64,000 bases of DNA from CAVZCK01 sp963798805 (lineage in GTDB: Bacteria; Pseudomonadota; Alphaproteobacteria; Rhizobiales; Rhodomicrobiaceae): assembly GCA_963798805.1 (NCBI GenBank), contig CAWCVC010000011.1, positions 372,001 to 436,000 of the forward strand, written 5' to 3'. Below the pieces are notes generated by a model that had not been told where the DNA came from, searched no databases, and was given only the letters and a program-made list of their open reading frames with translations. Made by a program: the position numbers and the translations under genes. Positions 7,387 to 17,136 of the stretch are shown here, in pieces; position 1 is the first letter of the stretch, and the number at the start of each line of letters is the position of its first letter.

Positions 7387-8241
7387 TCACCCCGCCTTCG
7401 TATTGCTCCCGGTCAGGTGATGCCACTGGCGGCTGATCCAGGAGCCGCTGTCCTCGCGCGGCTCAAGACCGTTGGAGGAGAGGAGCTCATAAGCGTCCTT
7501 GTACCACTTGCTGTTCGGGAAGTTATGCCCGAGCACGGCAGCGGCAGTCTGCGCTTCGTTGGTAATGCCGAGCGCATAATAACACTCGGTGAGGCGCTCC
7601 AGCGCTTCCTCGACATGCACGGTGGTCTGATAGTCGGTCACGACGGTACGGAAGCGGTTGATGGCCCCGAGATATTCGCCCTTGTTCTGATACCAGCGGC
7701 CAACAGTCATCTCGTGCGCGGCCAGGACGTCCCGGGCGACGCGGATGCGCTTCTTGGATTCCTCGACATAGCGGCTGTTCGGATAGCGGTTGATGAGGGT
7801 TTCGAGCTCGACCAGCGCCTTCTTGGTGTCGGCCTGGTCGCGGCTCGCATCGTTGATGCGGTCGTAATAGGACGAGGCGATGATGTGCTGGGCGAGCGCG
7901 GCTTCCTTGGTGCCGGGATGCAGCTCCAGATAGCGCCGGGCGGCTGCGACGGCTTCCGGCAGCTTGTTGGCCTTTTCATAGGCAAAGGCAGCCATGATCG
8001 TCGCCTCGCGCGCCTCGTTCGAATAGGGGTGCTGGCGGTCGACCTCCTCGAAAGCCTTCGCGGCCGCGGTATAGTCCTCTTTATCGAGCTTCGCGTTGGC
8101 TTCCTTGTAGAGCACGTCCGGCGGTTTGGTTTCGACCGTCGGCGTTTCGTCCTTGCTGCCGAACAGCGAACTCGCGCAGCCGGAAAGCTGGCAGGCGAGC
8201 AGGAAAAGCGCAGCCGCTTTGCAGAGAGTCCGGACGTTCAT
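7387..8241 (-). CDS. bamD: Outer membrane assembly lipoprotein BamD
   Basis: BamD (ComL/YfiO) is a TPR lipoprotein of the BAM complex that folds beta-barrels into the outer membrane. The signal peptide ends in the lipobox LSGC with the acylated Cys22. TPR-like units follow, for example LYKEANAKLDKEDYTAAAKAFEEVDRQHP, AVAAARRYLELHP, LVELETLINRYP and AINRFRTVVTDYQ. The 284-residue length fits alphaproteobacterial BamD. It lies 226 bases downstream of lpxC, at the end of the dcw-lpxC block; recN, which often follows bamD in related genomes, is not here. The ATG is at 8241. Confidence 0.95.
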   Translation of the reverse strand: MNVRTLCKAAALFLLACQLSGCASSLFGSKDETPTVETKPPDVLYKEANAKLDKEDYTAAAKAFEEVDRQHPYSNEAREATIMAAFAYEKANKLPEAVAAARRYLELHPGTKEAALAQHIIASSYYDRINDASRDQADTKKALVELETLINRYPNSRYVEESKKRIRVARDVLAAHEMTVGRWYQNKGEYLGAINRFRTVVTDYQTTVHVEEALERLTECYYALGITNEAQTAAAVLGHNFPNSKWYKDAYELLSSNGLEPREDSGSWISRQWHHLTGSNTKAG

Positions 8242-8467
8242 AGGTTCCCCGATCCTGTCAACGTATCAGCCCAAGCGGCTTTCGGAATACAGCGTCCTGG
8301 CCCGAAGACCAGCGAAATCTAATGTGAGTCGCCCCCATGACGGAACACGGGGATTGTGGTGTTTTTTTGCTCGATTTCCCGGCGTTTGCGCGTATCGGCG
8401 CACACCCTCAACGCAAAGCCGCCCGCTCATGGGGAAGCGGACGGCTGCGACAAGCAACCAGAGGCGA

Positions 8468-9433
8468 TCAGCCCCGGTCTGCGGCAAAAACGGGCTGTGC
8501 GAGGCCGGCGCCGATGCTGGCATGGCCGGCTTCGCGGACGTTGCGCACATAGGCATGCTCTGCCTCGACCACCGTCCAGGCGGAACGGTCCTCGTAAAGC
8601 GCTTTCAGCATCATGGTGTTGATCTTGTGGCCGCCGCGCATCGAGCGATAGGCGCCTAGGATCGGAGCATTGGCCAGAGCGAGGTCGCCGATGGCGTCGA
8701 GCGTCTTGTGGCGCACGAACTCGTTCTTGAAGCGCAATCCTTCGGGATTGAGGATGCGGTCTTCGCCGATGGCGACGGTGTTCTCCAGCGAGGAGCCAAG
8801 CGCGCGGCCAGCGGCCCAGAGCGCCTTCACGTCTTTCATGAAGCCGAAGGTGCGGGCGCGGGCGATTTCACGGCGGTAGACATTCGGGGAAAGGTCGACT
8901 TCGAGCTGCTGGCGGCCGATGAACGGGGTTTCGAAGTCGATCTCGATTTCGAAGCGGCTGCCGTAATGGGGACGAAGCTCGGCGGTGGACTTGCCGTCCT
9001 CGATGCGGACGGTCTTGAGAACCTTGACCCAGCGGCGCGGCTCGTCGAGGACACGGATGCCGGCCTCGTCGATCGCCTCGACGAAGGGGGCGGCGCTGCC
9101 ATCCATGATCGGAAGCTCGCTGCCCTCGATCTCGATCTCGATATTGTCGATATTCATGCCGCGCAGCGCGGAAAGGAGGTGCTCGACCGTCGCCACCGAG
9201 GCGCCGTTGCCGTCACTCAGAACCGTGCAGAGCGTGACGTTGGAGACCATGCGGAAATCGGCGGGGATGCGAACGAGGCGGCCACAGCCGGAGCTCACCA
9301 GGAAGGTCCATCCCGTGCCGGCTTCGGCCGGATGAAGGATGATGGAGACCTCAGCTCCGCTGTGTACGCCGATCCCCGACAGAACCAGATCGCGATCGAT
9401 CGTCGTCTGCCAACCCCCCGTGTGAGTTTTCAT
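8468..9433 (-). CDS. lpxC: UDP-3-O-acyl-N-acetylglucosamine deacetylase
   Basis: LpxC catalyses the committed zinc-dependent step of lipid A synthesis. The zinc ligands are visible in TVEHLLSAL (His) and VRHKTLDAIGDLAL (His and Asp), and the catalytic His is in GGHKINTMMLKAL. The 321-residue length is slightly above the usual 305 to 315. It follows ftsZ after a 350-base gap, the order expected in alphaproteobacteria. The gap may hold its own promoter. Confidence 0.97.
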   Translation of the reverse strand: MKTHTGGWQTTIDRDLVLSGIGVHSGAEVSIILHPAEAGTGWTFLVSSGCGRLVRIPADFRMVSNVTLCTVLSDGNGASVATVEHLLSALRGMNIDNIEIEIEGSELPIMDGSAAPFVEAIDEAGIRVLDEPRRWVKVLKTVRIEDGKSTAELRPHYGSRFEIEIDFETPFIGRQQLEVDLSPNVYRREIARARTFGFMKDVKALWAAGRALGSSLENTVAIGEDRILNPEGLRFKNEFVRHKTLDAIGDLALANAPILGAYRSMRGGHKINTMMLKALYEDRSAWTVVEAEHAYVRNVREAGHASIGAGLAQPVFAADRG

Positions 9434-9784
9434 AGCTCGCCGTTATCTTTCCCCTAATGGCTCGGTCCGCGTCCCCGTATGTGCGAACCTGCCCCCCGTT
9501 CCGATGCGCTGGCTTTTCGCGCGAAGCCCGAAGGCTTAAGATGCTGCCGGTTTTACATTTTTATGACTTCCGGCTGGTGCGCGACGCCCCACCGCGTCTG
9601 ACCACCGCGAACTTATTCCGGTGCTTCTCAGTCCGGCAAATCACGGTTTTTTACAGTCTGTTACGATTTGAAAGAATTCGGTACGGACGCCGCGCATACG
9701 CAAAGCGCCGCTACGGGTTTCCCCACAGCGGCGCCAAACAACGCCTTGAAAATCAACGATTTGTTAGGCCCGTTTAAGCATTGC
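9434..9784. other. Intergenic region between ftsZ and lpxC
   Basis: 350 bases without a credible gene. It contains a GC-rich hairpin at 9705-9734 just after ftsZ, listed separately. The lpxC promoter (minus strand) should lie here, but I see no strong hexamers. Confidence 0.5.
9705..9734 (-). terminator. Possible terminator after ftsZ
   Basis: The arms gcgccgct (9705-9712) and agcggcgc (9727-9734) can pair in an 8-bp GC stem, about 50 bases past the ftsZ stop. On the minus strand the stem is followed only by a short TTT run, so intrinsic termination would be weak. It could attenuate read-through into lpxC. Confidence 0.4.
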
Positions 9785-11398
9785 CTAATTGATGGGCCTC
9801 TTGAAGAAATTCGGGATCTCGAATGGCTCGTCCGGATTCCGGCCGCGTTCTGTGCCCTTTTTGTCACGGACCGGTTCGCCGTGCTCATCCACAGGCTCCT
9901 CATCGGCGGGGACGCCGAGGCCGAGATCCCGCGGACGCCCGCCCATGCCGTTTGATTCGAGGGTCGGCATGACCCGGTCCTGCGGCAGCGGATCGGGTGC
10001 ATTGCGGGTGCGCCCGGTCACCCAGTCGAGCAGTCCGCCGCGGCGCTTGATGCCGAGATCGCGCTGGCCCTGCATCTCCGCCTCATGAGCGGCGAGCTCG
10101 GGGAAGTCCCTGCCCGTCAGCGGCCGGCGCGGCGGCCGGATGGGCTTGGCCGGCGGCTGCGGCTCGAATCGCGGCGTCTGCGGCTGCGGATTGCGGCCCT
10201 GCCCGCCCGCATTGCCCATCATATATTTCGGCGAGCGCGGCTCGATGGTGACATTGCCCGCGCCCTGCCAGCTCTCCGGCGGCACGTCGTCACGCGAACG
10301 CGGCTGCGGCTGCGGCTGCTGCGGCCGCTCCCGCTGATCGCCGCGGCCGGACGAGCCGATGCGGTCCATCAGCCGCGCGCCTTTCAGCGCCTCATTCGCC
10401 TTGGCGACATGCGGCTGCTGCCCGGCATTGATGCCCGTCGCCACCACCGAGACGCGGACGCGGCCCTCGATCGAATGGTCGAAAGTGGCGCCGACGATGA
10501 TGTTGATGTCGGGGTTCGCCTCCGGATCCACCTCGCGGCGCACGCGGGAGGCCGCTTCCTCGACCTCGTACAGCGTCATGTCGAAGCTGCCGGTGATGCT
10601 GATGAGCAGGCCCTTGGCACCGCGCATCGACACCTCGTCAAGCAGCGGGTTGGAGATCGCCGCCTCGGCCGCCTTCAGGGCGCGCTGCTCGCCCTCCGCC
10701 TCGCCGGTGCCCATCAGCGCGGTGCCCATATTCTGCATGACCACGCGGACGTCGGCGAAATCGAGATTGATGAGGCCCTCCTTCACCATCAGATCGGTGA
10801 TGCAGCAAACGCCGGATTTGAGCACGTCATCGGCCTTGCCGAACGCGTCGGCAAAGGTGGTCTTCTCGTTGGCGATGCGGAACAGATTCTGATTGGGAAT
10901 GACGATCAGCGTGTCGACATATTGCGCAAGCTGGACGATGCCTTCGTTCGCCACGCGCATACGGCGCTGGCCTTCGAACTCGAAGGGCTTGGTGACGACG
11001 CCGACGGTCAGGATGCCCATCTCCTTCGCCGCCCGCGCGATCACGGGCGCCGCGCCGGTGCCGGTGCCGCCGCCCATGCCCGCCGTGATGAACAGCATGT
11101 GCGAGCCCTCGATCAGCGAGCGGATCTCGTCGAGCGCCTCCTCGGCCGCCGCCCCGCCGATCTCCGGCTTCGACCCCGCGCCCAGACCTTCCGTGATGGT
11201 CACGCCCATCTGCACCCGGCAGCCGGCGGCCGACATGGAGAGCGCCTGCGCGTCGGTATTGGCGGCGACGAACTCCACGCCTTCGAGGCCGTATTGGATC
11301 ATGTTGTTGACGGCATTGCCGCCCGCCCCGCCGACACCGACGACGGTGATCCTCGGCCGCAGCTCCGTCAGCGACGGAAGTTTCAAATTGATGCTCAT
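9785..11398 (-). CDS. ftsZ: Cell division protein FtsZ
   Basis: FtsZ is the tubulin-like GTPase that forms the division ring. The nucleotide-binding signature GMGGGTGTGAAPVIA and the N-terminal VGVGGAGGNAVNNMI are present, as is the T7-loop region NLDFADVRVVMQNMG. After the GTPase core at about residue 320 comes a roughly 200-residue Gln/Pro/Arg-rich linker, long as in other Rhizobiales. The C-terminal peptide DEPFEIPNFFKR is the FtsA/EzrA/ZipA-type docking motif. The start at 11398 (MSINLKLPSLTELRPRITVVG) gives 537 aa; an upstream in-frame start would add 13 unrelated residues. It lies 55 bases after ftsA. Confidence 0.97.
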   Translation of the reverse strand: MSINLKLPSLTELRPRITVVGVGGAGGNAVNNMIQYGLEGVEFVAANTDAQALSMSAAGCRVQMGVTITEGLGAGSKPEIGGAAAEEALDEIRSLIEGSHMLFITAGMGGGTGTGAAPVIARAAKEMGILTVGVVTKPFEFEGQRRMRVANEGIVQLAQYVDTLIVIPNQNLFRIANEKTTFADAFGKADDVLKSGVCCITDLMVKEGLINLDFADVRVVMQNMGTALMGTGEAEGEQRALKAAEAAISNPLLDEVSMRGAKGLLISITGSFDMTLYEVEEAASRVRREVDPEANPDINIIVGATFDHSIEGRVRVSVVATGINAGQQPHVAKANEALKGARLMDRIGSSGRGDQRERPQQPQPQPRSRDDVPPESWQGAGNVTIEPRSPKYMMGNAGGQGRNPQPQTPRFEPQPPAKPIRPPRRPLTGRDFPELAAHEAEMQGQRDLGIKRRGGLLDWVTGRTRNAPDPLPQDRVMPTLESNGMGGRPRDLGLGVPADEEPVDEHGEPVRDKKGTERGRNPDEPFEIPNFFKRPIN

Positions 11399-11453
11399 GG
11401 CAGCCTCGTCAATCTCTTCCCCGCGTCCTTTCGGCACCGCCCGCCGTCACGGC

Positions 11454-12797
11454 TCAAAAGCTTTCCCGTATCCATTGTCCGACCCGCGCCAGGTAGCTTT
11501 GGCTCGTCGCGATGATCTCGGGCGCGGGCGCCTTCTCCAGCCTCAGATCGTCGTCGAGCAGATGGATGAGCAGACCGATCGGCGCCGCAAAGGCCGGTCC
11601 CGCCTCCGGTCCGGGCAAGCCCGATACCGGGCGCGGACGCCCCAGCCTTGGCTGTTTGCCGAGGATCTGCCCGGCAAGCTCGGCCGCTCCGACCAATTCG
11701 CTCGCACCGCCGGTCAGCACCACCCGATGGCCCGACATGGCGGCGACGCCACTGGCACGCAACCGATCACGGACTTCCTCAAAGATCTGCTCTAAGCGGA
11801 TTCGAGCAAGATCGGAAAGCTCGGCTTTTGCAATGTGGCGTGAAAGCAACTCCGGATCCTCGTCCTCTTCCTCGGCGAGTACGCGATCGTACATGCCGGC
11901 GCCAGCCGCGAAGACCGAGGCATAGAGCGTCTTCAGCCGCTCCGCCTCGATCAGCGGCACGGAAAAGGAGTGGCCGATATCGTTGGTGATGTGGTTGCCG
12001 CCGATATCGATGGAGTCGCAGTAGATGAACGCGCCGCCGGCGAACACCGAAACGCCTGTCGCGCCCGCGCCCATATCGATGCAGGTGACGCCCGTCTGCG
12101 CCTCGCTATCGGAGACGACGGCGCGCCCGCTGGCATAGGCCGAAGCGGCGACGCCCGCGACGGAGAGATGGCTGCGCTCGATGCACAGCTTGAGATTCTT
12201 CAGCGGCAGCGCGTCGGCGGACACGGTGTGCACATCGACCTTCAGCGTGTCCCCGATCATACCGAGCGGATCGGTGATACCGCTTTCATAGCCGAGCGTG
12301 TAGCCGAAGGGTACGCTGTGCAGCACGGTCTGGCCATTTCGCGCGGCATATTCGGAGGCGGCGCGGATCACCCGCTCCATGTCTCGCGCGCCGACCGAGC
12401 CGAAAGGCAGATCGACGCTGGCGGTGAAGCTCTGGCTGGCGAGCGGGCCGAAGGAGGCCGTGACATAGACCTCGTTCACGGTCACATCCGCCGCGCGCTC
12501 GGCCTTGGCGACGACGCTGCGCACGGTGCGCTCCGCCGCCTCCATATCGGAGACGCGTCCGGCGACGATGCCGCGCGAGAGCTGGTAGCCGTAGCCGACG
12601 ATGCGGATGCGCGAGGCGAGCGCCGGCGCGTCCTGCCAATGCGGCCAGGGCAGCAGCCTTGCGAGCAGGCAGCACATTTTACGCGTGCCGACGTCGAGGA
12701 CGACGACGGTCCGCTCACTGCCGGAATATCTGCGCGCTTTCGTCCGCAATCGCTGCCCCGCTGGCTCCCATTCCGGTCCGAACCCGCCTGACGCCAC
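11454..12797 (-). CDS. ftsA: Cell division protein FtsA
   Basis: An actin-like ATPase that tethers FtsZ to the membrane. Visible features are phosphate-1 VVVLDVGTRKMCCLL, phosphate-2 VTCIDMGAGATGVSVFAGG and the adenosine motif VVLTGGASELVGAAELA. The C-terminal amphipathic helix SYLARVGQWIRESF is the membrane-targeting sequence. At 447 aa it is within the usual range. The start is GTG at 12797. The gene lies between ftsQ and ftsZ with short gaps of 46 and 55 bases, consistent with one transcript. Confidence 0.95.
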   Translation of the reverse strand: MASGGFGPEWEPAGQRLRTKARRYSGSERTVVVLDVGTRKMCCLLARLLPWPHWQDAPALASRIRIVGYGYQLSRGIVAGRVSDMEAAERTVRSVVAKAERAADVTVNEVYVTASFGPLASQSFTASVDLPFGSVGARDMERVIRAASEYAARNGQTVLHSVPFGYTLGYESGITDPLGMIGDTLKVDVHTVSADALPLKNLKLCIERSHLSVAGVAASAYASGRAVVSDSEAQTGVTCIDMGAGATGVSVFAGGAFIYCDSIDIGGNHITNDIGHSFSVPLIEAERLKTLYASVFAAGAGMYDRVLAEEEDEDPELLSRHIAKAELSDLARIRLEQIFEEVRDRLRASGVAAMSGHRVVLTGGASELVGAAELAGQILGKQPRLGRPRPVSGLPGPEAGPAFAAPIGLLIHLLDDDLRLEKAPAPEIIATSQSYLARVGQWIRESF

Positions 12798-12843
12798 ATC
12801 TGACCAGGATCGGACCTGTTAAAACGTTTCGCGCCGCGCGCGC

Positions 12844-13818
12844 TTAAAATCCGCGGCTCGCGCCCTCATTGGCGCTCGACAGCCACGACAGGAATTTCTT
12901 GCGGCCCTTTTCGGACGCATCCTTGAGCCGCACGGTGAATTGAGAAGAGACACGAAAATCCATTTCGGAAATTTCGTAGAAGGCGGCCGGGTTCTTTTCC
13001 GCGATGACGCTCAGATCCGCGAGCGCATTGGCAAAGCCCGTTGCCGGCAGCTTCACGCGCATCCCTGTATCCAGCACCAGATCCCAGCGCCGCCCGGCGA
13101 TCCGCTCCATGCCGCTGACGCGAGTCTTCAACTCGGGAAGCACGGCGAGCGCGTCGATCAGCTCTTTCGCCGGAATGGCCGCGCCGGGGCCGGAGACCAC
13201 AGGGAGCGCTGGAAATTCCGCCTGCGCCGCCAGCGCCAGCACCCGCCCCTCAGCATCGATCACCGCGGTCTTGCCGCCTTCGGTCCACAGCGCGAACGGC
13301 TTGCGCTCCTCGACCTGGACGACGAGCGTCGAAGGCAAGAGCCGCATCACCCGCGCCTCGCGCACCCAGCCATTCTGTTTCAGCCGGTCGCGCGCAGCGT
13401 CCGTGTCGAAGGAAAAGATCGAGACGCCCTCATGAGAGCCGAGGGCGGCCGCTATATCTGCGTCTTTGAGATTTTGCCGACCTTCGACCTGCACCGCCTT
13501 CACCCCGAATCCGGCCTCTACGGCCAAATCATTTGCGGCGGAGGTGATGGCCTGGCGTGCGGCGCTCCATTGTCCGCTGACCGACAAGCCATAGGCCGCC
13601 GTCAATGCGTAAAAGATGACGCACGCTACAAGACCGATTTTCGAGGCGATATCGCTATGGGCCTCGAACCAGCCATACAGGGAACTCTCGGCCGGCCTTC
13701 CGCGCTCGATGCGCAAGCGGCGCCGCTCAATCCGGCTGTGAGAAGACGGGGCATAAGCCCCCACAGCAGCAAACCAATTCCCAGTTTCTGCTGTAGAGGG
13801 ATTTATTACCGATTGCAA
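12844..13818 (-). CDS. ftsQ: Cell division protein FtsQ
   Basis: FtsQ is a bitopic division protein linking early and late divisome parts. A basic cytoplasmic segment (HSRIERRRLRIERGR) is followed by one membrane helix at about residues 60-80 (IGLVACVIFYALTAAYGLSVSG). The periplasmic POTRA domain (VKAVQVEGRQNLKDADIAAALG) and the beta domain (VREARVMRLLPSTLVVQVEERKPFALW) come next. The longest frame uses a TTG at 13818 that overlaps the ddl end by 13 bases; a GTG about 18 codons later is an alternative. Identity is firm, the start is not. Confidence 0.92.
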   Translation of the reverse strand: MQSVINPSTAETGNWFAAVGAYAPSSHSRIERRRLRIERGRPAESSLYGWFEAHSDIASKIGLVACVIFYALTAAYGLSVSGQWSAARQAITSAANDLAVEAGFGVKAVQVEGRQNLKDADIAAALGSHEGVSIFSFDTDAARDRLKQNGWVREARVMRLLPSTLVVQVEERKPFALWTEGGKTAVIDAEGRVLALAAQAEFPALPVVSGPGAAIPAKELIDALAVLPELKTRVSGMERIAGRRWDLVLDTGMRVKLPATGFANALADLSVIAEKNPAAFYEISEMDFRVSSQFTVRLKDASEKGRKKFLSWLSSANEGASRGF

Positions 13819-14741
13819 GACGCGTCCTCCACAATCCAGCGGACAAGTTCACCGAATGTCAGACCACTGTGGCTTGCTAGCTCCGGCACGAGCGACGTCG
13901 CCGTCATGCCGGGCTGGGTATTGACCTCCAGGCAGATCAACTCGCCCGTGCCGCCGGTGCGATCGTCGAACCGGAAATCGGCCCGGCTGATCCCCCGACA
14001 ACCTAAAGCCTGATGAGCCTTTAGCGACAGCTTCTGTACCAATTCGTAAATATTCGGTGAAATTTCCGCTGGCAGGACGTGTCTTGAGCCTCCGGGTGCG
14101 TATTTGGCCTGGTAATCGTAGAAGGCGAGGCCTTCTGCAGGTAGAATCTCGATGACACCGAGCGCGCGGTCGCCCATCACCGCGCAGGTCAGCTCGCGCC
14201 CCCCGATGAAGCGCTCGACCATCACCTCCTCGGCAAAGGCCCAGTCGCTCGATGTCAGCTCCTGCGGGGGGTGGGCGTGATCCTCGCGCACGATGAAGAC
14301 GCCGACGCTGGAGCCTTCCGCCACCGGCTTGATCACATAGGGCGGCGGCATGGCATGGGCCTTGGCGGCTTCGAGGCGCCGTACGATGAGATGATCGGCG
14401 ACAGGGATGCCGGCATCGGCCAGCACGATCTTGGTCTTCGCCTTGTCCATGGCGAGCGCGGAGGCCAGCACGCCGGAATGGGTGTAGGGGATCTGCAGCG
14501 TCTCCAGGATGCCCTGGACGGTGCCGTCCTCGCCGCCCTTGCCGTGCAATGCGTTGAAGCAGACATCCGGCTTCAGCTCGCGCAGGCACTCCGGCAGGTC
14601 GCGGCCGACATCGATGCGGGTGACGCGGTAGCCCTCGCCTTCGAGCGCGTCGGCGCAGCCCTTGCCGGAATTGAGCGAGACCTCCCGCTCGGCCGACCAG
14701 CCGCCCATCAGCACGGCGACGTGGTTGAATTTGCGGCTCAT
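13806..14741 (-). CDS. ddl: D-alanine--D-alanine ligase
   Basis: Makes the D-Ala-D-Ala dipeptide for the peptidoglycan stem. The ATP-grasp features are present: the N-terminal VLMGGWSAEREVSLNSG, the serine loop EGSSVGVFIV and the C-terminal EVNTQPGMTATSLVPELA with metal-ligand Glu and Asn. The start at 14741 (MSRKFNHVAVLMGG) overlaps the murB stop in an ATGA, so the two are coupled; a longer frame upstream would run inside murB. Length is 311 aa. In this cluster it corresponds to ddlB. Confidence 0.96.
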   Translation of the reverse strand: MSRKFNHVAVLMGGWSAEREVSLNSGKGCADALEGEGYRVTRIDVGRDLPECLRELKPDVCFNALHGKGGEDGTVQGILETLQIPYTHSGVLASALAMDKAKTKIVLADAGIPVADHLIVRRLEAAKAHAMPPPYVIKPVAEGSSVGVFIVREDHAHPPQELTSSDWAFAEEVMVERFIGGRELTCAVMGDRALGVIEILPAEGLAFYDYQAKYAPGGSRHVLPAEISPNIYELVQKLSLKAHQALGCRGISRADFRFDDRTGGTGELICLEVNTQPGMTATSLVPELASHSGLTFGELVRWIVEDASCNR

Positions 14742-15685
14742 GCCGCCGCCACCATCGGACGCCCCTCGGCCGGCACGCCGAGGCGCTTGATTTCCCATTC
14801 GAGCGTAATGCCGGTCGCCGCCTTGACGCGGGCGCGCACCGTCTCGCCGAGCGTCTCGATGTCCTCCGCGCTCGCCTCGCCGTCATTGATGAGGAAATTG
14901 CAGTGCATTTCCGATACGTGCGCGCCGCCGACGCGGTAGCCCCGGCAGCCTGCGGCGTCGATCAGCTTCCAGGAGCTTTGGCCGGGCGGGTTCTTGAAGG
15001 TCGAGCCGCCCGTCCGGGTCTTGATCGGCTGGTTCGCCTCGCGATAGTCGGCGACCTCCTGCATGGCGCGCGTGATCTCCTCCGGCTCGCCCGGCTCGCC
15101 CTGATAGAGCGCCTCGGTGAAGATCAGCTCTTCGGACGCGCCGCAATGTCGGTAGCTGTAGGCGAGATCGGCAAGGCTGAGCGTGCGGATCCCTCCCGAG
15201 CGATCCACCGCGCGGGCTTCGACGAGAACATCCTTGGTCTCGGTGCCATGCGCCCCGGCATTCATGCGCAGCGCGCCGCCGACCATGCCCGGAATGCCGC
15301 GATAAAAGGCGAGGCCGGCAATTCCGGCGGCTGCGGCGGCCTGAGCAAGCCTCACATCGGGAACGGCGGTGCCGACGCGCATGCGATATCCCTCTTCCGG
15401 CTCGATCTTGCCGAAACCGCGCCCTAGCCGGATCACGATGCCCGGAATGCCGCCGTCGCGCACCAGCAGATTGGAGCCGACGCCGACGACGGTCACCGGC
15501 AGATCGGCGCCGGCGGCTTTGAGGAAATAGGCCAGATCGGCTTCGTCGGCAGGCGCAAAGAGCACCTGCGCCGGGCCGCCGACGCGGAACCAGGTGATGT
15601 CCGCCATCGGCCGGTTGGCTTCCAGCCGGCCGCGCAGCTCGGGCAAGGCGCTTTTCAGCTCCGATGTAAGGTCGGGAAAGCTCAT
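14738..15685 (-). CDS. murB: UDP-N-acetylenolpyruvoylglucosamine reductase
   Basis: MurB is the FAD enzyme that reduces enolpyruvyl-UDP-GlcNAc to UDP-MurNAc. FAD-binding PCMH-type segments are visible: TWFRVGGPAQVLFAPADE, VGVGSNLLVRDGGIPGIVIRLG and GIPGMVGGALRMNAGAHG. The catalytic Ser is in GGSTFKNP and the catalytic Glu in the C-terminal ITLEWEIKRLG. At 315 aa it is of normal type I length without the extra type II loop. It sits 20 bases after murC and overlaps ddl by 4 bases. Confidence 0.96.
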   Translation of the reverse strand: MSFPDLTSELKSALPELRGRLEANRPMADITWFRVGGPAQVLFAPADEADLAYFLKAAGADLPVTVVGVGSNLLVRDGGIPGIVIRLGRGFGKIEPEEGYRMRVGTAVPDVRLAQAAAAAGIAGLAFYRGIPGMVGGALRMNAGAHGTETKDVLVEARAVDRSGGIRTLSLADLAYSYRHCGASEELIFTEALYQGEPGEPEEITRAMQEVADYREANQPIKTRTGGSTFKNPPGQSSWKLIDAAGCRGYRVGGAHVSEMHCNFLINDGEASAEDIETLGETVRARVKAATGITLEWEIKRLGVPAEGRPMVAAA

Positions 15686-15705
15686 TCCGGGCCTTTCCGG
15701 TCAGG

Positions 15706-17136
15706 CTACTCCGCGGCGTCGAGCCTCGGGCCAAGCGCGGCAAGCCGGGTCGGCAAAGCGTTCGCCCATTCCGTGATTGTGCCGGCGCCGAGGCCGATGA
15801 CGAGATCGCCGGGCTTGGCGAGCGAGGCGACCATCCCCGTCAGCGCGTCTTCGCCGTCGACGGCCATGACCTGCCGCTGGCCGCGCAGGCGCAGCGCATC
15901 GACGAGCATGTCGCGGTCGACGCCGTTCGGCTCCTCGCCTGCCGAATAGACCGGCGTGACGATCACCGCGTCGGAATTGGCAAAGCAGCCGGTGAATTCC
16001 TCGAACAGGTTCTTCAGCCGCGAATAGCGGTGCGGCTGCACGATGGCGATCACCCGCCCGTTCGTCGCGCCGCGTGCCGCACCGAGCACGGCGGCGATTT
16101 CCGCCGGGTGGTGGGCGTAATCGTCATAGACGGCAACACCGTTCCAGAAGCCGGTTTGCGTGAAGCGCCGCTTGACGCCGTGAAAGCTCGCCAGCGCTTC
16201 GCGAATGACATCGTCGGCTATGCCGGCTTCGGTGGCCACCGCAATGGCCGCCATGGCGTTGAGGGCGTTGTAGTGGCCAGGCACCGCCAGGGTGAGATCG
16301 TCGTAACGGCGCTCGCCGCCTTTGACCCCCTTCCCCAGCACCGCATCCAGATGGCCCGAGGCGCCGTTCAGCCGCTCGGCCGCGAGCCGCACATCAGCAT
16401 CCTCGGCGACGCCATAGCGCAGCAGCCTCGCGCCGTCTGCGAGCCTCACCGCCTCCGCGAATTCGCGCACGACCGGGTGGTCGATGCCCGCAACCACAAG
16501 ACCGCCCGGCTGGACGCCTTCGAAGAAGCACCGGAAGGCGCCATGCATCGCCTCGACCGAGCCGTAATAATCGAGATGTTCCGGGTCGATATTGGTGACG
16601 ACGCCGATGCGGGTCGGCAATCTGACGAAGGTCTCGTCGGACTCGTCGGCCTCGACGATGAACCACTCGCCCTCGCCGATGCGGGCATTGGTGCCCCAAT
16701 CGTTGATGATGCCGCCGGTGATCACGGTCGGATCGAGCCCGGCCTTCTCGAAGATCCAGGCGATCATCGAGGTGGTCGTCGTCTTGCCGTGGGTGCCGGT
16801 GACGCTCACGGTGCGGTAATTTTCCATGAGCTTGGCGAGCATCTCGGCGCGGCTCCAGACCGGAAGCCCGGCAGCCTTGGCCGCCACGCGCTCCGGATTA
16901 CCGGCCTTCACGGCCGAAGACAAGACGACGAGCCGCGCGCCTTCGATATTTTCCGCCTTATGGCCGATCTCGACCGGAATGCCTTTTGCCGCGAGCCGCC
17001 GCGTATTGACGCCGTCTTTGAGATCGCTGCCCCGAACCTTCACCCCATTATTGTGCAACACCTCGGCAATGGCGCTCATGCCAATGCCGCCAATCCCGAC
17101 AATATGGATTGGCTCGTACTCCCTCATATTCTTCAT
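15706..17136 (-). CDS. murC: UDP-N-acetylmuramate--L-alanine ligase
   Basis: MurC adds the first amino acid, L-Ala, to UDP-MurNAc. The N-terminal UDP-binding loop is HIVGIGGIGMSAIAEVL and the ATP loop is VTGTHGKTTTTSMIAWI. The central-domain segments NIDPEHLDYYGS and YDDYAHHPAEIAAVL are typical of MurC. At 476 aa it has the normal length. The ATG at 17136 overlaps the murG stop by 4 bases. Catalytic residues appear intact. Confidence 0.97.
   Translation of the reverse strand: MKNMREYEPIHIVGIGGIGMSAIAEVLHNNGVKVRGSDLKDGVNTRRLAAKGIPVEIGHKAENIEGARLVVLSSAVKAGNPERVAAKAAGLPVWSRAEMLAKLMENYRTVSVTGTHGKTTTTSMIAWIFEKAGLDPTVITGGIINDWGTNARIGEGEWFIVEADESDETFVRLPTRIGVVTNIDPEHLDYYGSVEAMHGAFRCFFEGVQPGGLVVAGIDHPVVREFAEAVRLADGARLLRYGVAEDADVRLAAERLNGASGHLDAVLGKGVKGGERRYDDLTLAVPGHYNALNAMAAIAVATEAGIADDVIREALASFHGVKRRFTQTGFWNGVAVYDDYAHHPAEIAAVLGAARGATNGRVIAIVQPHRYSRLKNLFEEFTGCFANSDAVIVTPVYSAGEEPNGVDRDMLVDALRLRGQRQVMAVDGEDALTGMVASLAKPGDLVIGLGAGTITEWANALPTRLAALGPRLDAAE

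Noticed and set aside
9457..9777. Plus-strand frame (106 codons) between lpxC and ftsZ
   Set aside because: No ribosome site, no family features, and it crosses the hairpin after ftsZ.
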